DNA of 63,856 nt from Sulfurovum sp. (lineage in GTDB: Bacteria; Campylobacterota; Campylobacteria; Campylobacterales; Sulfurovaceae). A program made the position numbers and the translations under genes. Below the pieces are notes generated by a model. The model saw only the letters and a program-made list of their open reading frames with translations. It was not told the DNA's origin and did not search any database. Positions 8,706 through 19,217 of the stretch are shown here, in pieces; position 1 is the first letter of the stretch, and every line of letters starts with the position of its first letter. The stretch is from contig JALUXB010000006.1 in assembly GCA_027019175.1 (NCBI GenBank), forward strand, positions 1 to 63,856, written 5' to 3'.

Positions 8706-9722
8706 TTAGCGGCTCACTCCCGCAAACGGCAACAGTGCAGATGCCCATGTAAGCCCGCCCCCGAAAGTATCAAGCAGCATCAGCTCGCCTTGCTTCAATC
8801 GTCCTGATTCCCAAATATCGTTGATTGCCATGGGGATGGAAGCTGCTGAAGTATTCCCATACTTATGGACGGTTACTACAACCTGTTCTTCACGCATTTT
8901 CAGTGCATCTCCTACTGCCTTGATAATACGGTAGTTAGCCTGATGAGGGATAAAGTGGGGAATCTCCCCTGATTCAATATTATTCTTTTTCAAAATTTCT
9001 TTAACATCTTTTGTTAATGTCTTGACTGCCAGTTTAAAGGTTTCATTTCCTTTCATCTGTACATATTGGAGCCCCTCGTCAAGGACTTTTTGGCTAACAG
9101 GGTTAACTGTACCAGGGGCAGGTGTTACCAGGAAATCGGCATAGGCACCGTCTGCACTTGCATGCACATCGATAAAAGCTTCTTCTTTATTATTGGTTGC
9201 CGAGATAACCGCTGCTCCTGCACCGTCACCGAAGAGAATACAGGTGCTGCGATCCGTATAATCGACAATAGATGAAAATTTTTCTGCGCCAATGACCAGT
9301 ACATTCTTTTTCATTCCCGATTCAATGAAAGCTTTGGCAACTGAAAGCCCGTACACAAATCCGCTGCAGGCTGCCGCAAAATCAAATGCCTGTACATTTC
9401 GTATACCGAGTTTTTCGGAGATGATACAGGCTGTTGAAGGCATATTGAAGTAATCAGGTGTCACCGTTGCACAGATCACCAGATCGATATCTTCGGATGT
9501 CAATCCTGCGCGTTCAATGGCAAGTTTGGCTGCTTTGACACCCATGTCGCTCGTATACTCATCATCTGCAGCAAGATGACGTTCTTTAATTCCTGTTCTT
9601 TTTGTAATCCACTCATCACTGGTATCTACCATTTTTTCCAGGTCTTCATTGCTGAGAATCTTTTCGGGAACGTAGGCACCGATCGATTTGAAAGAGGCAT
9701 AGACTGGTTGTGTTGTTGACAT
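8706..9722 (-). CDS. fabH: Beta-ketoacyl-ACP synthase III
   Basis: A 338-residue KAS III that condenses acetyl-CoA with malonyl-ACP to start fatty-acid synthesis. The Cys-His-Asn triad is visible: Cys in AAACSGF, His in PHQANYR, and Asn in KYGNTSAAS. The start at 9722 ([11 protein letters not shown]) has AAGGA 5 nt upstream and is preferred to an ATG 12 codons earlier. It follows plsX by about 108 bp, in the usual plsX-fabH order. Confidence 0.95.
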   Translation of the reverse strand: MSTTQPVYASFKSIGAYVPEKILSNEDLEKMVDTSDEWITKRTGIKERHLAADDEYTSDMGVKAAKLAIERAGLTSEDIDLVICATVTPDYFNMPSTACIISEKLGIRNVQAFDFAAACSGFVYGLSVAKAFIESGMKKNVLVIGAEKFSSIVDYTDRSTCILFGDGAGAAVISATNNKEEAFIDVHASADGAYADFLVTPAPGTVNPVSQKVLDEGLQYVQMKGNETFKLAVKTLTKDVKEILKKNNIESGEIPHFIPHQANYRIIKAVGDALKMREEQVVVTVHKYGNTSAASIPMAINDIWESGRLKQGELMLLDTFGGGLTWASALLPFAGVSR

Positions 9723-9810
9723 TATGGTCCTTGAAACAGGTTGTATGTATGCATACAAACCCGATAAAATCGTCTCTTATTTTACCATAATATTCTAAGA
9801 ATAGCGGGGA

Positions 9811-9842
9811 GAAAAAGGGAGGAGAAGGCGTTATGCCTTCTC
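9811..9842 (-). terminator. Possible terminator after plsX
   Basis: An 8-bp stem (GAGAAGGC / GCCTTCTC, loop ATAAC, overlapping the plsX stop) is followed after 5 nt by a T5 run on the minus strand. This is a weak candidate because of the gap before the T-run. Confidence 0.4.
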
Positions 9843-10820
9843 GCTGAGGAGTAATTCTATACGCTCATTGACGTTTGATTCAGTATAACGAAGTGCCTGA
9901 AAAATAGCGTTTTTAATCGCTTTGGCGTTGGAAGAGCCGTGGGAAATAATGGCACATCCGTTAATACCAAGCAGCGGAGCACCACCATATTCAGCCGGAT
10001 CCACCTCTTTTTTCATAGAGGTGAAAACCTTCTTTTTCATCATCAGTGCACCGATCTTTGCCGGTAGTGATTTTCGGATATACTGCTTCATCAACGTGAA
10101 AATGGCAGACTGTACCCCTTCAGCTGTCTTCAGCAAAATATTCCCGGTAAAACCATCAGTGACAATGACATCGATTTCGCCACTGAAGATGTCACCGCCT
10201 TCAACGTTTCCGATAAAGCCGTCAAGCCCTTCAAGCAGTTTGAATGCCTCTTTGGTCAAAGCGTTACCTTTGCTGTCCTCTTCACCATTGCTGAGAAGTC
10301 CGACTTTTGGATGGGCTCTGCCCATTACGCTCTGTACGTATGCTTCACCCATATAGCCAAATTCAAAGAGATTCTGCGGTGTACAGTCCGTGACTGCACC
10401 GACATCGAGTACAAGGGAACGACTCCCTTTGACAGTCGGCATAAATGTCGCCAGTGCCGGCTTGCTGATATGCGGCAGCCGCCCGATACGCAGTGTCGCC
10501 AGTGTCATTGTCGCACCGCTGTGCCCGGCAGATACGACAGCATCAGCCTCTTTGTTGCGTACCAGTTCCACGGCTTTGTAAATGGAGGACTCTTTTCGCT
10601 TCAGTGCGTTGGTCGCCTGATCTGCCATATCGATCACATCAGAAGCATCGACAATTTTGACTTTGTTGGTGTAATACTGGGGAAGGAGGGAGAGGATCTC
10701 TTCTCTGTCACCTACAAGAATAGGCAGAAACTGTTTCTCTTCAAGTGCCTGAACGACACCTTCAATGACGGGTTCGGGACCAAAGTCCCCACCCATTGCA
10801 TCGATTGCAACTTTAATCAT
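9831..10820 (-). CDS. plsX: Phosphate acyltransferase PlsX
   Basis: A 329-residue enzyme that makes acyl-phosphate from acyl-ACP for phospholipid synthesis. Family motifs visible are [12 protein letters not shown]-type ([13 protein letters not shown]) at the start, SAGHSGATM near residue 100, and [10 protein letters not shown] near residue 225. It starts 5 bp after the rpmF stop. The ndk - DUF177 - rpmF - plsX - fabH arrangement couples ribosome and lipid genes as in many bacteria. Confidence 0.95.
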   Translation of the reverse strand: MIKVAIDAMGGDFGPEPVIEGVVQALEEKQFLPILVGDREEILSLLPQYYTNKVKIVDASDVIDMADQATNALKRKESSIYKAVELVRNKEADAVVSAGHSGATMTLATLRIGRLPHISKPALATFMPTVKGSRSLVLDVGAVTDCTPQNLFEFGYMGEAYVQSVMGRAHPKVGLLSNGEEDSKGNALTKEAFKLLEGLDGFIGNVEGGDIFSGEIDVIVTDGFTGNILLKTAEGVQSAIFTLMKQYIRKSLPAKIGALMMKKKVFTSMKKEVDPAEYGGAPLLGINGCAIISHGSSNAKAIKNAIFQALRYTESNVNERIELLLSEKA

Positions 10821-10825
10821 TACAA

Positions 10826-10987
10826 TTACGCTTTGTTCGTTTTGTACTCACCTGTTGTCATATTCATATGGTGAGGCATTCTCCATGTTCCGTCTGCATC
10901 TTTTACAGGCATAGGAAGTGTCAGTTTGTAGTGTGTTCTTCTTTTTGCCGATCTTGTTTTACTTACACGTCTCTTAGGTACTGCCAT
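10826..10987 (-). CDS. rpmF: 50S ribosomal protein L32
   Basis: A 53-residue protein ([19 protein letters not shown] at the N-terminus, ending EYKTNKA). The MAVPKRRxSK signature is diagnostic of L32. This version lacks the zinc-binding cysteine pairs and is of the C-minus type. It lies between the DUF177 gene and plsX. Confidence 0.95.
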   Translation of the reverse strand: MAVPKRRVSKTRSAKRRTHYKLTLPMPVKDADGTWRMPHHMNMTTGEYKTNKA

Positions 10988-11009
10988 GGTCTATCCTTTG
11001 TTACTAATT

Positions 11010-11384
11010 TTAATATTCTATCTCCAGCGCTTCTTCACTTCCGTCACAATTGTCACAGTAGTGAAAAGCCCCTTCGATGGCATTGATCTCGCTCTGGAGG
11101 ATATACGTTACATCAATAACGCCGTCCAAAAACTCGATTATATCCAAATCATCTTTATCTTCCGATACCCTATCGCTGAGTGTCAGCTTCAACGGCATGT
11201 CGATCTGTCGGCGGTAGGATGTACCGCAACGATCGCACACCAAAGGAAGCTCTCCGCTTATGTCCGCATCAAGAAATGCACGATGATAACCGCTCTTTTC
11301 CAATGTTCCCTTTAGACAAACCCCCTGAACTTCCAGTTCAACAGGTCTTGGTGTGGAACCCACCTTCTCAAAAAAGATTTTCAC
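11010..11384 (-). CDS. YceD-like DUF177 protein
   Basis: A 124-residue protein with two CxxC pairs (CDRCG near residue 50, CDNCDG near 112), typical of the DUF177/YceD family encoded just upstream of rpmF. The family is thought to act in 23S rRNA or ribosome metabolism. The stop lies 22 bp before rpmF and the start 12 bp after ndk, consistent with one transcript. Confidence 0.85.
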   Translation of the reverse strand: MKIFFEKVGSTPRPVELEVQGVCLKGTLEKSGYHRAFLDADISGELPLVCDRCGTSYRRQIDMPLKLTLSDRVSEDKDDLDIIEFLDGVIDVTYILQSEINAIEGAFHYCDNCDGSEEALEIEY

Positions 11385-11396
11385 AAAAAATCTTGA

Positions 11397-11813
11397 TTAA
11401 TAAATTTCTCTTTGTGCAAAGAAGAATGCGATCTCGATCGCTGCATTTTCAAGTGAGTCACTTCCGTGTACAGCATTGGCGTCGATGCTGTCTGCGAAGT
11501 CAGCTCTGATTGTACCGGGTGCTGCCTCTTTCGGGTTGGTTGCACCCATCAGCTCTCTGTTCTTTGCCATTGCATTCTCACCTTCAAGCACAGAAACAAC
11601 AACAGGACCAGAGATCATGAAATCAACAAGGTCTTTAAAGAAAGGACGTTCTGCATGTACTGCGTAAAAAGCTTCTGCATCAACTCTGGAGAGTCTGATC
11701 TTCTTTGTCGCAGCGATTCTGAGGCCTGCTTCTTCAAAACGTGCAAGAATCTGTCCTACTACATTTTTTGCTACTGCATCTGGTTTGATGATCGATAGTG
11801 TTTGTTCCATCAT
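11397..11813 (-). CDS. ndk: Nucleoside diphosphate kinase
   Basis: A 138-residue enzyme that transfers gamma-phosphate between nucleoside triphosphates and diphosphates. It shows [10 protein letters not shown] at the N-terminus and the phospho-acceptor His in AVHGSDS near residue 117. Length and motifs are normal. Two adjacent ATG codons are possible starts (11813 or 11810) behind AGGA. Confidence 0.97.
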   Translation of the reverse strand: MMEQTLSIIKPDAVAKNVVGQILARFEEAGLRIAATKKIRLSRVDAEAFYAVHAERPFFKDLVDFMISGPVVVSVLEGENAMAKNRELMGATNPKEAAPGTIRADFADSIDANAVHGSDSLENAAIEIAFFFAQREIY

Positions 11814-11910
11814 TGTATTCCTAATAGGGGTAATTTACTTCATAGAGAAGTATTCGGGCGGAAGTGTACCCAAACAGACATTAAAATCGTATTAAAAGAA
11901 AAGATAGAGT

Positions 11911-11946
11911 AAGAAGAAAAGTGTGAACCGGGAAATCCGGTCACAC
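11911..11946 (-). terminator. Rho-independent terminator of the ferredoxin gene
   Basis: On the minus strand a GC-rich stem (GTGTGA-CCGG paired with CCGG-T-TCACAC, short ATTTC loop) is followed at once by TTTTCTTCTT. It stands about 15 bp after the ferredoxin stop and separates that gene from ndk. Confidence 0.7.
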
Positions 11947-11959
11947 AGAATAAAGGGGA

Positions 11960-12235
11960 TTAGTCTTCGATGACAGGCTCGCCTTTTGCACCTCTGTTTG
12001 GTGAACAAGGCATACCCTCTACACAGTCATCCCACTGAATACATCCCTCTGTTGGACATGCTTCAGCACATGCTGGTACTTCGTGATAGTCTACACACTC
12101 GACACATTTGTCAGGGTATACGTAGTAGATCTCCTCACCTGTTGGGTTATCGTCCTCGTCAACGATTGCTTCTACCGGACATTCGTCGATACAAGCTGCA
12201 CAGTTGATACAAGTATCTGTAATAATTACTGCCAT
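11960..12235 (-). CDS. 2[4Fe-4S] ferredoxin, YfhL type
   Basis: A 91-residue electron carrier. The first cluster motif is CINCAACIDECP and the second is CVECVDYHEVPACAEACP, with an insertion between the second and third cysteines typical of YfhL/Alvin ferredoxins, which have two low-potential clusters. A further CIQWDDC lies near the C-terminus. It has its own terminator and an AAAGGAG site, so it is probably monocistronic. Confidence 0.92.
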   Translation of the reverse strand: MAVIITDTCINCAACIDECPVEAIVDEDDNPTGEEIYYVYPDKCVECVDYHEVPACAEACPTEGCIQWDDCVEGMPCSPNRGAKGEPVIED

Positions 12236-12296
12236 TTGTTTTCTCCTTTGTTAAGATGCTCAAACTATATCAAAAGTTATTTAAATTATTCTTTAA

Positions 12297-13454
12297 TCAG
12301 ATGGCCAAAAAGTCACGTATCGCATCGACCTTGTCCAGTTTTTCCCAACTAAAGTCCTCATCTTCCCTTCCAAAGTGGCCATAGGCTGCTGTTTTTCGGT
12401 AAATAGGGCGCAAAAGATTGAGTGAATCCATGATCCCTTTAGGGGTCAGATCAAAGAGTTCCTCCACGCAGGCAACGATCTTTTCGTTCGCTACGTTTTC
12501 TGTGCCGTGTGTATCGACATGGATGGAAACCGGTTCTGCCACACCGATAGCGTAGGCAATCTGCAGTGTCGCTTTTTCACAGGCTCCCGCTGCTACCAGG
12601 TTCTTGGCCACATGGCGTGCCGCATAGGCTGCCGAACGGTCTACTTTGGTAGGATCTTTCCCTGAAAAGGCACCGCCGCCGTGCGGGCAGGATCCTCCGT
12701 AGGTATCAACAATGATCTTGCGCCCTGTAAGCCCTGCATCTCCCTGAGGACCTCCGATCACAAAACGTCCAGTCGGGTTGATATGATAGGTAATTTCATC
12801 ATGCAGCATACCGTAAGCTTCAAGTACCGGATTGATCACTTCTTCACGTACCGCCTTCTGTACCTGTTCGAGTGAAACATTGTCATGGTGCTGTGTAGAA
12901 ATGACCACCGTATCGACCGATACCGGTTTACCGTCAACATACTTCACGGATACCTGTGCCTTTCCGTCCGGTCTGAGAAACGGTACCGTACCGTTTTTGC
13001 GTACCTCTGCCAGCTTGGAAGTCAGTCGATGCGCCAGGGTAATAGGAAGCGGCATCAATTCAGGTGTCTCTTTACACGCGTAACCAAACATCAATCCCTG
13101 GTCACCTGCACCAATCTCTCCGCTTTCCTGATCAACCCCCTGATTGATATCGGGAGACTGTTCACCAATACCGTTCAGTACCCCTGCACTGCGATAGTCA
13201 AATCCGTATGAAGCATCGGTATATCCGATATCCCGTACCACTTCTCTGGCGATCTCCTGCATCGGCGCATACGCCTTTGTTTTCAGTTCTCCCGCAATTA
13301 CACAAAAACCGTTACTCAGCAATGTCTCGCATGCCACCCTGGCATTGGGATCTTCTTTAATGATGTAATCCAGGATCGCATCGGAGATCTGGTCTGCCAT
13401 TTTGTCGGGATGCCCTTCAGTTACTGATTCACTGGTAAAAATGTATTCGTTCAT
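12297..13454 (-). CDS. metK: S-adenosylmethionine synthase
   Basis: A 385-residue enzyme making SAM from methionine and ATP. Signatures are [13 protein letters not shown] at the start, [12 protein letters not shown] near residue 115, and the P-loop-like [16 protein letters not shown] near 260. An AAGGAGC site precedes the ATG. No SAM riboswitch could be recognised in the 195-bp leader. Confidence 0.97.
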   Translation of the reverse strand: MNEYIFTSESVTEGHPDKMADQISDAILDYIIKEDPNARVACETLLSNGFCVIAGELKTKAYAPMQEIAREVVRDIGYTDASYGFDYRSAGVLNGIGEQSPDINQGVDQESGEIGAGDQGLMFGYACKETPELMPLPITLAHRLTSKLAEVRKNGTVPFLRPDGKAQVSVKYVDGKPVSVDTVVISTQHHDNVSLEQVQKAVREEVINPVLEAYGMLHDEITYHINPTGRFVIGGPQGDAGLTGRKIIVDTYGGSCPHGGGAFSGKDPTKVDRSAAYAARHVAKNLVAAGACEKATLQIAYAIGVAEPVSIHVDTHGTENVANEKIVACVEELFDLTPKGIMDSLNLLRPIYRKTAAYGHFGREDEDFSWEKLDKVDAIRDFLAI

Positions 13455-13616
13455 TCATGCTCCTTCTTCTTGAAGGTCAGCAAAGCCGACCGCCAATTCA
13501 TTTACTAAAGCTTCACCTGAGGCTCAGAATGCTTCAATAAAAGATCTTTTAATATTCGTCCACTGTCACTGAACTTAAATAAATCACCGACCGGAGATTT
13601 ATTCAAACCCAGTACC

Positions 13617-13638
13617 GGTGCGTGACTACGCACCCTAC
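13617..13638. repeat. Hairpin repeat (GGTG-n-CACCCTAC family), single copy
   Basis: The sequence ggtgcgtgactacgcaccct followed by ac forms a 7-bp stem with a 4-nt loop plus the CTAC tail. It belongs to the same family as the paired elements at 24519, 40135, 42826, 44285 and 45680. It lies in the dxs-metK gap, next to a heptamer array. Confidence 0.6.
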
Positions 13639-13644
13639 ACACCA

Positions 13645-13665
13645 AATTTCTAATTTCTAATTTCT
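13645..13665. repeat. Heptanucleotide array AATTTCT x3 across the dxs stop
   Basis: Three perfect 7-bp copies (plus a partial AATTT) encode the last residues of Dxs (KLEIRN) and its TAG stop on the minus strand. Copy-number change would alter the C-terminus because 7 is not a multiple of 3. Confidence 0.75.
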
Positions 13666-15470
13666 AATTTTACTCTCTCCGCCAGCTGTTCAGGCAACAG
13701 TCCCAGACTCTCTTCTACCAGTTTCGTATTGCCGTGGGTAATGAATGCATCATCATACTCAAAAGAGGTTAACGCCACTTCCGAAATACCTGCTTCATCC
13801 AGATACTCTCCTATCGCAGAGGCGACACCGCCTTTTCTTGCAGAATCTGAAAAGACGAACCAGTGGCGGTAGCGCCTGGAAAGCTGCTCCAGCATTGCCT
13901 CATCGAGCGGTTTGACAAAACGCAGATCGAGCACGGCAGGCTTTGTTTCCATCAACTCTGCTGTCTGCAGTGCCCTGCCCACACCGTTTCCGTAACCGAT
14001 GAAAAGTACGTCACTTTCTTCTTCTTGCAGCAGGTATGCCTTGCCCAGTTCATAGTCGGGCACATCAAAGTTTTCGGCAAGGAACGCACCGCGTGGATAA
14101 CGGAATGCACAGGGGCTGTCATAATCTCTGGCAAAGGCCATCACTTTTTGCATACCCGTTTCATTGAAGGGTGCCAGCAAAGTCATGTTGGGAATGGCTC
14201 TCAGATAGGAAACATCGAATGCCCCCTGATGTGTTTCTCCGTCCTCTCCGACGATCCCCGCACGGTCTATGGCGAATGCCACTCCCAGGTTCATCAGACA
14301 GATATCGTGTACAACCTGATCGTAACCACGCTGTAAAAAGGTGGAGTAAATGGCACAAAAGGGCTTGAATCCCTCTTTTGCAAGCGGCCCCATGGAAGCA
14401 ACAGCATGCTGTTCTGCAATCGCAACGTCCCAAAAACGCTCAGGGTATTTCTCCATTGCAGCACTCAGTCCCGTACCGCTTGGCATGGCAGCTGTCACAC
14501 CGACGATCTTTTCATCTTCATCGGCCATTTGCACCAGTGTTTCAGAAAATATCTGTGTAGCGGACTTGACACTGCTCTTTTTAAAAGGTTCTCCCGTTTT
14601 GGTATCAAAAGCGCCTACGCCATGCCAGTGTTCTTTGGTACCCTCGGCAATCTCGTACCCCTTGCCTTTCGTTGTCTGCGCATGGATAATAACCGGTTTT
14701 CCAAGGCTTTTGGCCACCTCCATCGTCTCAATAAGCGCAGCAATATCGTGCCCATCCACCGGCCCTATGTATTCGATGCCCATCTCTTCAAACAGGACCC
14801 CCGGGGTGATCAGCTTGAAACTCTCCTCAAAGCGCTTTGCCATATAGGTGGCACTTTCAGGAAAGACTTCCAGCATCTTCTCCACTTTCCCTTTAAACTT
14901 CTGATAGAAAGAGCCTGCCATAGTCTGTGAAAGGAGTTTGGAAATCGCACCAATTGGTTTGGCAATACTCATTTCATTGTCGTTCAGAATGATCACCACA
15001 GGATATTTCCTGTCTCCAAGCTCGTTGAGTGCTTCATACACCATACCTGCACTCATACTGCCATCCCCAATGAAAGCTACAGGAATACGCTCTTCTTTTT
15101 TCAGTGCAATCGCTTTGGCTGCACCGACTGCCAGAGAAATGGATGTCGAACTGTGTCCGGCAACATAGTAGTCATAAGGTGATTCACTGGGCTTGGTATA
15201 CCCGCTTATACCGCCAAAGGTTCTCAGTGTATCAAAACTGTCCCAGCGGTCTGTCAAGAGTTTGTGCGCATAGGCCTGGTGTGAAACATCGAAGATAAAA
15301 GGATCTTTGTCTACATCAAAGACCTTGTGCATTGCTACAATAAGATCGGTCGCTCCGAGTGTCGAGCTGAGATGCCCTCCATTCTTGCTTACAGTGGCAA
15401 GAATACGGCTTCTGATCTGCTCTGCTACCGCTTCAAGTTCTTCAATTGTATAGTTCTTAATATCCATCAT
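13650..15470 (-). CDS. dxs: 1-deoxy-D-xylulose-5-phosphate synthase
   Basis: A 606-residue thiamine-diphosphate enzyme that condenses pyruvate and glyceraldehyde-3-phosphate, the first step of the MEP isoprenoid pathway. Visible are AGHSSTSIS, the ThDP site GDGSMSAGMVYEALN...LNDNEMSI, the Glu in AIAEQHAV (~370), and DRAGIVGEDGETHQG. The C-terminus ends within a heptanucleotide array. It follows a 70-residue ORF and hisC in one dense operon. Confidence 0.96.
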   Translation of the reverse strand: MMDIKNYTIEELEAVAEQIRSRILATVSKNGGHLSSTLGATDLIVAMHKVFDVDKDPFIFDVSHQAYAHKLLTDRWDSFDTLRTFGGISGYTKPSESPYDYYVAGHSSTSISLAVGAAKAIALKKEERIPVAFIGDGSMSAGMVYEALNELGDRKYPVVIILNDNEMSIAKPIGAISKLLSQTMAGSFYQKFKGKVEKMLEVFPESATYMAKRFEESFKLITPGVLFEEMGIEYIGPVDGHDIAALIETMEVAKSLGKPVIIHAQTTKGKGYEIAEGTKEHWHGVGAFDTKTGEPFKKSSVKSATQIFSETLVQMADEDEKIVGVTAAMPSGTGLSAAMEKYPERFWDVAIAEQHAVASMGPLAKEGFKPFCAIYSTFLQRGYDQVVHDICLMNLGVAFAIDRAGIVGEDGETHQGAFDVSYLRAIPNMTLLAPFNETGMQKVMAFARDYDSPCAFRYPRGAFLAENFDVPDYELGKAYLLQEEESDVLFIGYGNGVGRALQTAELMETKPAVLDLRFVKPLDEAMLEQLSRRYRHWFVFSDSARKGGVASAIGEYLDEAGISEVALTSFEYDDAFITHGNTKLVEESLGLLPEQLAERVKLEIRN

Positions 15471-15474
15471 CTCT

Positions 15475-15687
15475 CTACTGCTTTGTCAAATAGGCATTTA
15501 TAATCGCTTTGGTGAATCGGACATGGGCTTCATCAAAAGGAAGCTCAAGTCTCTGTGCGATCGCTTTGATCTCTTTTTTAGTGATCATCTCTTTTTGTAG
15601 GCGGTTTCGGGGAGCGGAAAGAAACTTTTCAAGCTTCAAAGGTTTAACCTTGACACTTCCCGCTTTAACCACCTTGACCCGCTTCAC
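15475..15687 (-). CDS. Small basic conserved-looking protein, unknown
   Basis: A 70-residue Lys/Arg-rich protein. It starts with GTG inside the hisC stop (GTGA overlap) with GAGGT 6 nt upstream, and ends 4 bp before dxs. It is predicted mostly helical with no motif I recognise. The coupling and good ribosome binding site argue that it is real. Confidence 0.6.
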   Translation of the reverse strand: MKRVKVVKAGSVKVKPLKLEKFLSAPRNRLQKEMITKKEIKAIAQRLELPFDEAHVRFTKAIINAYLTKQ

Positions 15688-16778
15688 CCGATTACCTCGG
15701 CAAAATGTTTGAAGAAAATATCGTTCTGGTGTGCCGTTCCCACCGTAATACGTACCGCATTCATGCCATAGGAGGCAAGATTTCGTATGATCACCCCGCG
15801 TCTGAGCAGTGCATCCGAAATTTCTGTTGAATCCATTGTATCAGGGAAAAGATAGGTAATGAAATTGGTATAGCTGTCGATATAGTCAAACCCGTGCGTT
15901 TGGGCAAACGCTTCATAACGCACAATCTGTTCCTGATGCAGTGCAATGGAAGTTTCCACAAAGGCATTGTCCTCTGCCGCTTCAATCGCTGCAGCAAGCG
16001 AAAGGGTGGTAATGTTGAAAGGCGGACGCATCTTGTAAAGCTCTTTGATAAGGCTGCCCTGCGCAATACCGTAACCCACACGCATTCCGCCAAGACCATA
16101 GGCTTTGGAAAACGTACCAAGGTAGATAACGTTCTCATAGCCAAGCAAATCTTTCGGAACAATGGCATATTTCGGGTCTTTGGCAGCGGCATACTCCATA
16201 TAGGCACCGTCCACGACAACCAATGTATCATTGTCTACGGCTTCGATAATACGTCGTACATCTTCTTTGGCTGTCGCATCACCGGTTGGGTTGTTGGGGG
16301 TACAAATGTAGACGATTTTCGGCTTGTGCTCTTTGTAAGCAGCAATAAATTCGTCCGCCTTGTGCTCAAAACTTGGTGTACGTACAATTTTCGCCCCCAT
16401 CTGTCTGGCATAGATTTCATACATGGCAAATGTCACTGCTGACATCAACACCGATTCATTCTCGTTAAGCAGTGCACGCGAAATGAACTCGAGTACCTGG
16501 TCGCTTCCCGCTCCGATGATGATGTTCTCATCGAGCACATCGAACTTTGCTGCCAGTGCCGCTTTAAGCTCGAACATACTGTCATCCGGGTAGAGGTGTG
16601 CCTTGTCGGCATTGTTCCGGATCACTTCGGCTACTCTCGGAGAAGTACCGATGGGGTTTTCATTGGAAGCAAGCTTCACCACATCTTCAGGGTTGATGCC
16701 AAATTCACGCACAACCAGTTCAATGGGCTTGCCCGCTTCGTAGGTTTTAATATTTTCCAATACTTTGTTGAATCTCAT
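15684..16778 (-). CDS. hisC: Histidinol-phosphate aminotransferase
   Basis: A 364-residue class I/II PLP aminotransferase. Visible are [25 protein letters not shown], and the PLP Schiff-base lysine in [16 protein letters not shown] near residue 220. The start is the ATG at 16778 with GGAG 6 nt upstream; an earlier TTG is unsupported. Its neighbour pheA suggests it may also serve phenylalanine and tyrosine transamination, which is inference. Confidence 0.92.
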   Translation of the reverse strand: MRFNKVLENIKTYEAGKPIELVVREFGINPEDVVKLASNENPIGTSPRVAEVIRNNADKAHLYPDDSMFELKAALAAKFDVLDENIIIGAGSDQVLEFISRALLNENESVLMSAVTFAMYEIYARQMGAKIVRTPSFEHKADEFIAAYKEHKPKIVYICTPNNPTGDATAKEDVRRIIEAVDNDTLVVVDGAYMEYAAAKDPKYAIVPKDLLGYENVIYLGTFSKAYGLGGMRVGYGIAQGSLIKELYKMRPPFNITTLSLAAAIEAAEDNAFVETSIALHQEQIVRYEAFAQTHGFDYIDSYTNFITYLFPDTMDSTEISDALLRRGVIIRNLASYGMNAVRITVGTAHQNDIFFKHFAEVIG

Positions 16779-16806
16779 ACGCTCTCCAATTTTCAATCAT
16801 CTACAT

Positions 16807-16827
16807 GGTGCGTGTTTACACACCCTA
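16807..16827. repeat. Hairpin repeat, degenerate single copy
   Basis: GGTGCGTGTTTACACACCCTA resembles the GGTG-stem-CACCCTAC family in the hisC-pheA gap. The stem is imperfect. Confidence 0.4.
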
Positions 16828-16844
16828 TTGTCACTGCTGCCTGC

Positions 16845-17903
16845 TCAAATATCGTCTGTTTCTTTGACATAGGAGCCAAGCACCTTGACCGAATCTTTGT
16901 GTTTTTCCAAAATTTCTTTAATATGCGGATCGTCTTTATGTCCGTTAAACTCAATAAAGAAAACGGAAACACCTTCGACAATATGCGATTTGATCTTGGT
17001 CAGGTTGATCTTTGCTTTCTCAAAATCATTCAAAAACTCTACCAGTGAACCCGGTTTGTTCGGCAGTCTGACCAGCAGTGACGTTTTGTCATTCCCGCTC
17101 GGTGCATTCTCGAAATCACTGATCACAAAGAAACGCGTACGGTTGTTCTGGTTGTCTTCAATATTTTCGAAGAGTACAGGCAGGTTGTAGATCTTTGCCG
17201 CCACGACCGAACAGATCGCTGCACTCTCCGGATCGTCCGCCGCAAGCTTTGCCGCTTTTGCCGTAGATTCAACCGGAATCTGTTCTACATCGTCCAATCC
17301 AAAATCATTCAAAAAATTCTGACACTGTCCAAACGCAATATCTTTGGAGTAGATACGTTTGATATTCTCGATCTTCTCTGCCTGTGTCGCCAGTACATGG
17401 TGAATATCCACCACTACTTCGGCAATGATTTTGAGGTCATAGTCATTGAGACAGTTGATCGTATCGCTGACAATGCCGTTTGAACTGTTCTCGATAGGCA
17501 CAACACCGAATTTTGCCTTCCCGTTGCTCACCTCACGGAACACTCCTTTGATAGTCGCTACCGGGAAATAGGCACTCATAGCACCAAATTTGCTCTCGGC
17601 TGCCTGATGGGTAAAACTCGCTTCAGGGCCAAGGTAAGCCACCGCTTCAGGACGTTCAAGATTACGTGCTACAGCAAAGAGTTCCAAAAAGAGTGCATCG
17701 ATCGCTTTATCTGTCAGCTTGCCGTCGTTCTGTGCCTTGAGACGCTGCAGAATCGCCTGTTCGCGCTCTGGGCGGTAGATGGGCGCACCGGTAGTGTTCT
17801 TCAGCTCTCCAACCTGATGGACAAGCTCCATCCGTTCATTGTAAAGCTTCAACAGCGTATCGTCAATATGGTCTATCTTTTCACGCAGTTGATCCAGTGT
17901 CAT
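16845..17903 (-). CDS. pheA: Bifunctional chorismate mutase / prephenate dehydratase
   Basis: A 352-residue P-protein. AroQ chorismate mutase covers ~1-85 (LREKIDHIDDTLLKLYNER), prephenate dehydratase ~88-265 (AYLGPEASFTHQAA, VVPIENSSNG, and NRTRFFVI with the catalytic Thr), and the ACT phenylalanine-sensing domain ~272-345 (LPNKPGSLVEFL, ESH-like KIKSHI). It converts chorismate to phenylpyruvate, and the ACT domain implies feedback inhibition by phenylalanine. It lies between lysA and hisC. Confidence 0.95.
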   Translation of the reverse strand: MTLDQLREKIDHIDDTLLKLYNERMELVHQVGELKNTTGAPIYRPEREQAILQRLKAQNDGKLTDKAIDALFLELFAVARNLERPEAVAYLGPEASFTHQAAESKFGAMSAYFPVATIKGVFREVSNGKAKFGVVPIENSSNGIVSDTINCLNDYDLKIIAEVVVDIHHVLATQAEKIENIKRIYSKDIAFGQCQNFLNDFGLDDVEQIPVESTAKAAKLAADDPESAAICSVVAAKIYNLPVLFENIEDNQNNRTRFFVISDFENAPSGNDKTSLLVRLPNKPGSLVEFLNDFEKAKINLTKIKSHIVEGVSVFFIEFNGHKDDPHIKEILEKHKDSVKVLGSYVKETDDI

Positions 17904-17921
17904 GCCATCTCCTTTCGGCTT

Positions 17922-19130
17922 TCAGTGTAGAAATTCTTTTTCCAGTCTTACCTGGTCCTCATATGTTTCACGGCGTCTTATCAGACGGTCATCGCCTCCT
18001 TGCAGTGCCACTTCGGCAGGCTTTGGCCGTGTGTTGTAGTTGCTTGCCATCGTAAAACCGTAGGCGCCTGCAGAGTGTACCACAAGAATGTCATTATGCT
18101 GCAATGGCGGCAGCGGTACGTTCTTGCCGAAAAAATCGCCACTTTCACATACCGGCCCCACTACATCTGCCGGAGTTTTCTCACCCTCTGCACCCGGTGC
18201 CTCAATCCGATGGTAGGCATTGTAAAGGCTTGGTCTGATCAGGTCATTCATACCCCCGTCCACAATCACAAAACGCTTTCCGCCATTGTTCTTCTCGTAA
18301 AGCACACGGGTGAAAAATGCACCTGCATTGGCAACCATATAGCGTCCCGGTTCACACGCGAGTGTCAAGTCAAGTCCTTTGGTTGCCTCTGCAATAGCAT
18401 CCACATACGCCTGCTCTACAATCGGTGTTTCATCATCATACACCACACCGATTCCACCGCCGACATCGAAGAATTTAATATCGATTTTGATCGCTTTGAG
18501 CGAACGTACCAGGTCGGCAACGATCATCGCCGACTCTTTGATAGGGTCAAGATTCGTCAACTGTGAACCGATGTGAAAATGGATTCCTATCGGGTTGAGA
18601 TGCTGTGACTTGTTCGCGTAAATATACATCCGTTTTGCCATGTCGATCTCGACACCAAATTTGTTTTCGTGCAGTCCGGTCGAAATATAGGGGTGTGTCT
18701 GCGGATCGATATTGGGATTGACACGGATGGAGATGCGTGCCTCCTTCCCCAGCTTCTGCGCAACCATTTCCACTCGCTTCATTTCCGCTTCACTCTCAAG
18801 ATTGAGCATCAAGATATCACGTTCAAGCGCCTCTTCGATCTCATCGTCACGTTTACCCACACCTGAAAAGATGATCTTGTACTTGTCTACTCCGGCATCG
18901 AGCGCCCGGCGTACTTCACCGATACTCACGCAGTCTGCCCCTGCGCCAAGTTTTGCCAAATGCTGAATGACAGAAAGATTCGAATTGGCTTTCACCGCAT
19001 AGTTAATCAGTGATTTTTTACCCGCAAATGCCTCTTTGAGTCTGGTGTAACGGTTTTCAATATAGTCAAAATCGTACATATACAGTGGTGTATCATACTT
19101 TTCAACCAATGCTTTGTAATCTATGGACAT
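17922..19130 (-). CDS. lysA: Diaminopimelate decarboxylase
   Basis: A 402-residue fold III PLP enzyme making lysine from meso-diaminopimelate. Visible are the PLP lysine in NYAVKANSN (~45), HIGSQ, the glycine loop FDVGGGIGV, EPGRYMV, and the catalytic Cys region in GPVCESGDFFGK. It lies 19 bp upstream of pheA in the same direction. Confidence 0.96.
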   Translation of the reverse strand: MSIDYKALVEKYDTPLYMYDFDYIENRYTRLKEAFAGKKSLINYAVKANSNLSVIQHLAKLGAGADCVSIGEVRRALDAGVDKYKIIFSGVGKRDDEIEEALERDILMLNLESEAEMKRVEMVAQKLGKEARISIRVNPNIDPQTHPYISTGLHENKFGVEIDMAKRMYIYANKSQHLNPIGIHFHIGSQLTNLDPIKESAMIVADLVRSLKAIKIDIKFFDVGGGIGVVYDDETPIVEQAYVDAIAEATKGLDLTLACEPGRYMVANAGAFFTRVLYEKNNGGKRFVIVDGGMNDLIRPSLYNAYHRIEAPGAEGEKTPADVVGPVCESGDFFGKNVPLPPLQHNDILVVHSAGAYGFTMASNYNTRPKPAEVALQGGDDRLIRRRETYEDQVRLEKEFLH

Positions 19131-19217
19131 GAAGTATCCTCTATGTGATTTGGAGTGATTTTATCCAAAAATCGCTAAGAGGGGAGTTAGGCTCACAAAG
19201 GTACGGAAGGAAGGGGC

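Noticed and set aside
13455-13649. SAM riboswitch in the metK leader
   Set aside because: No recognisable SAM-I, II or III core. The gap holds an AATAAATC / GATTTATT inverted repeat and a hairpin repeat only.
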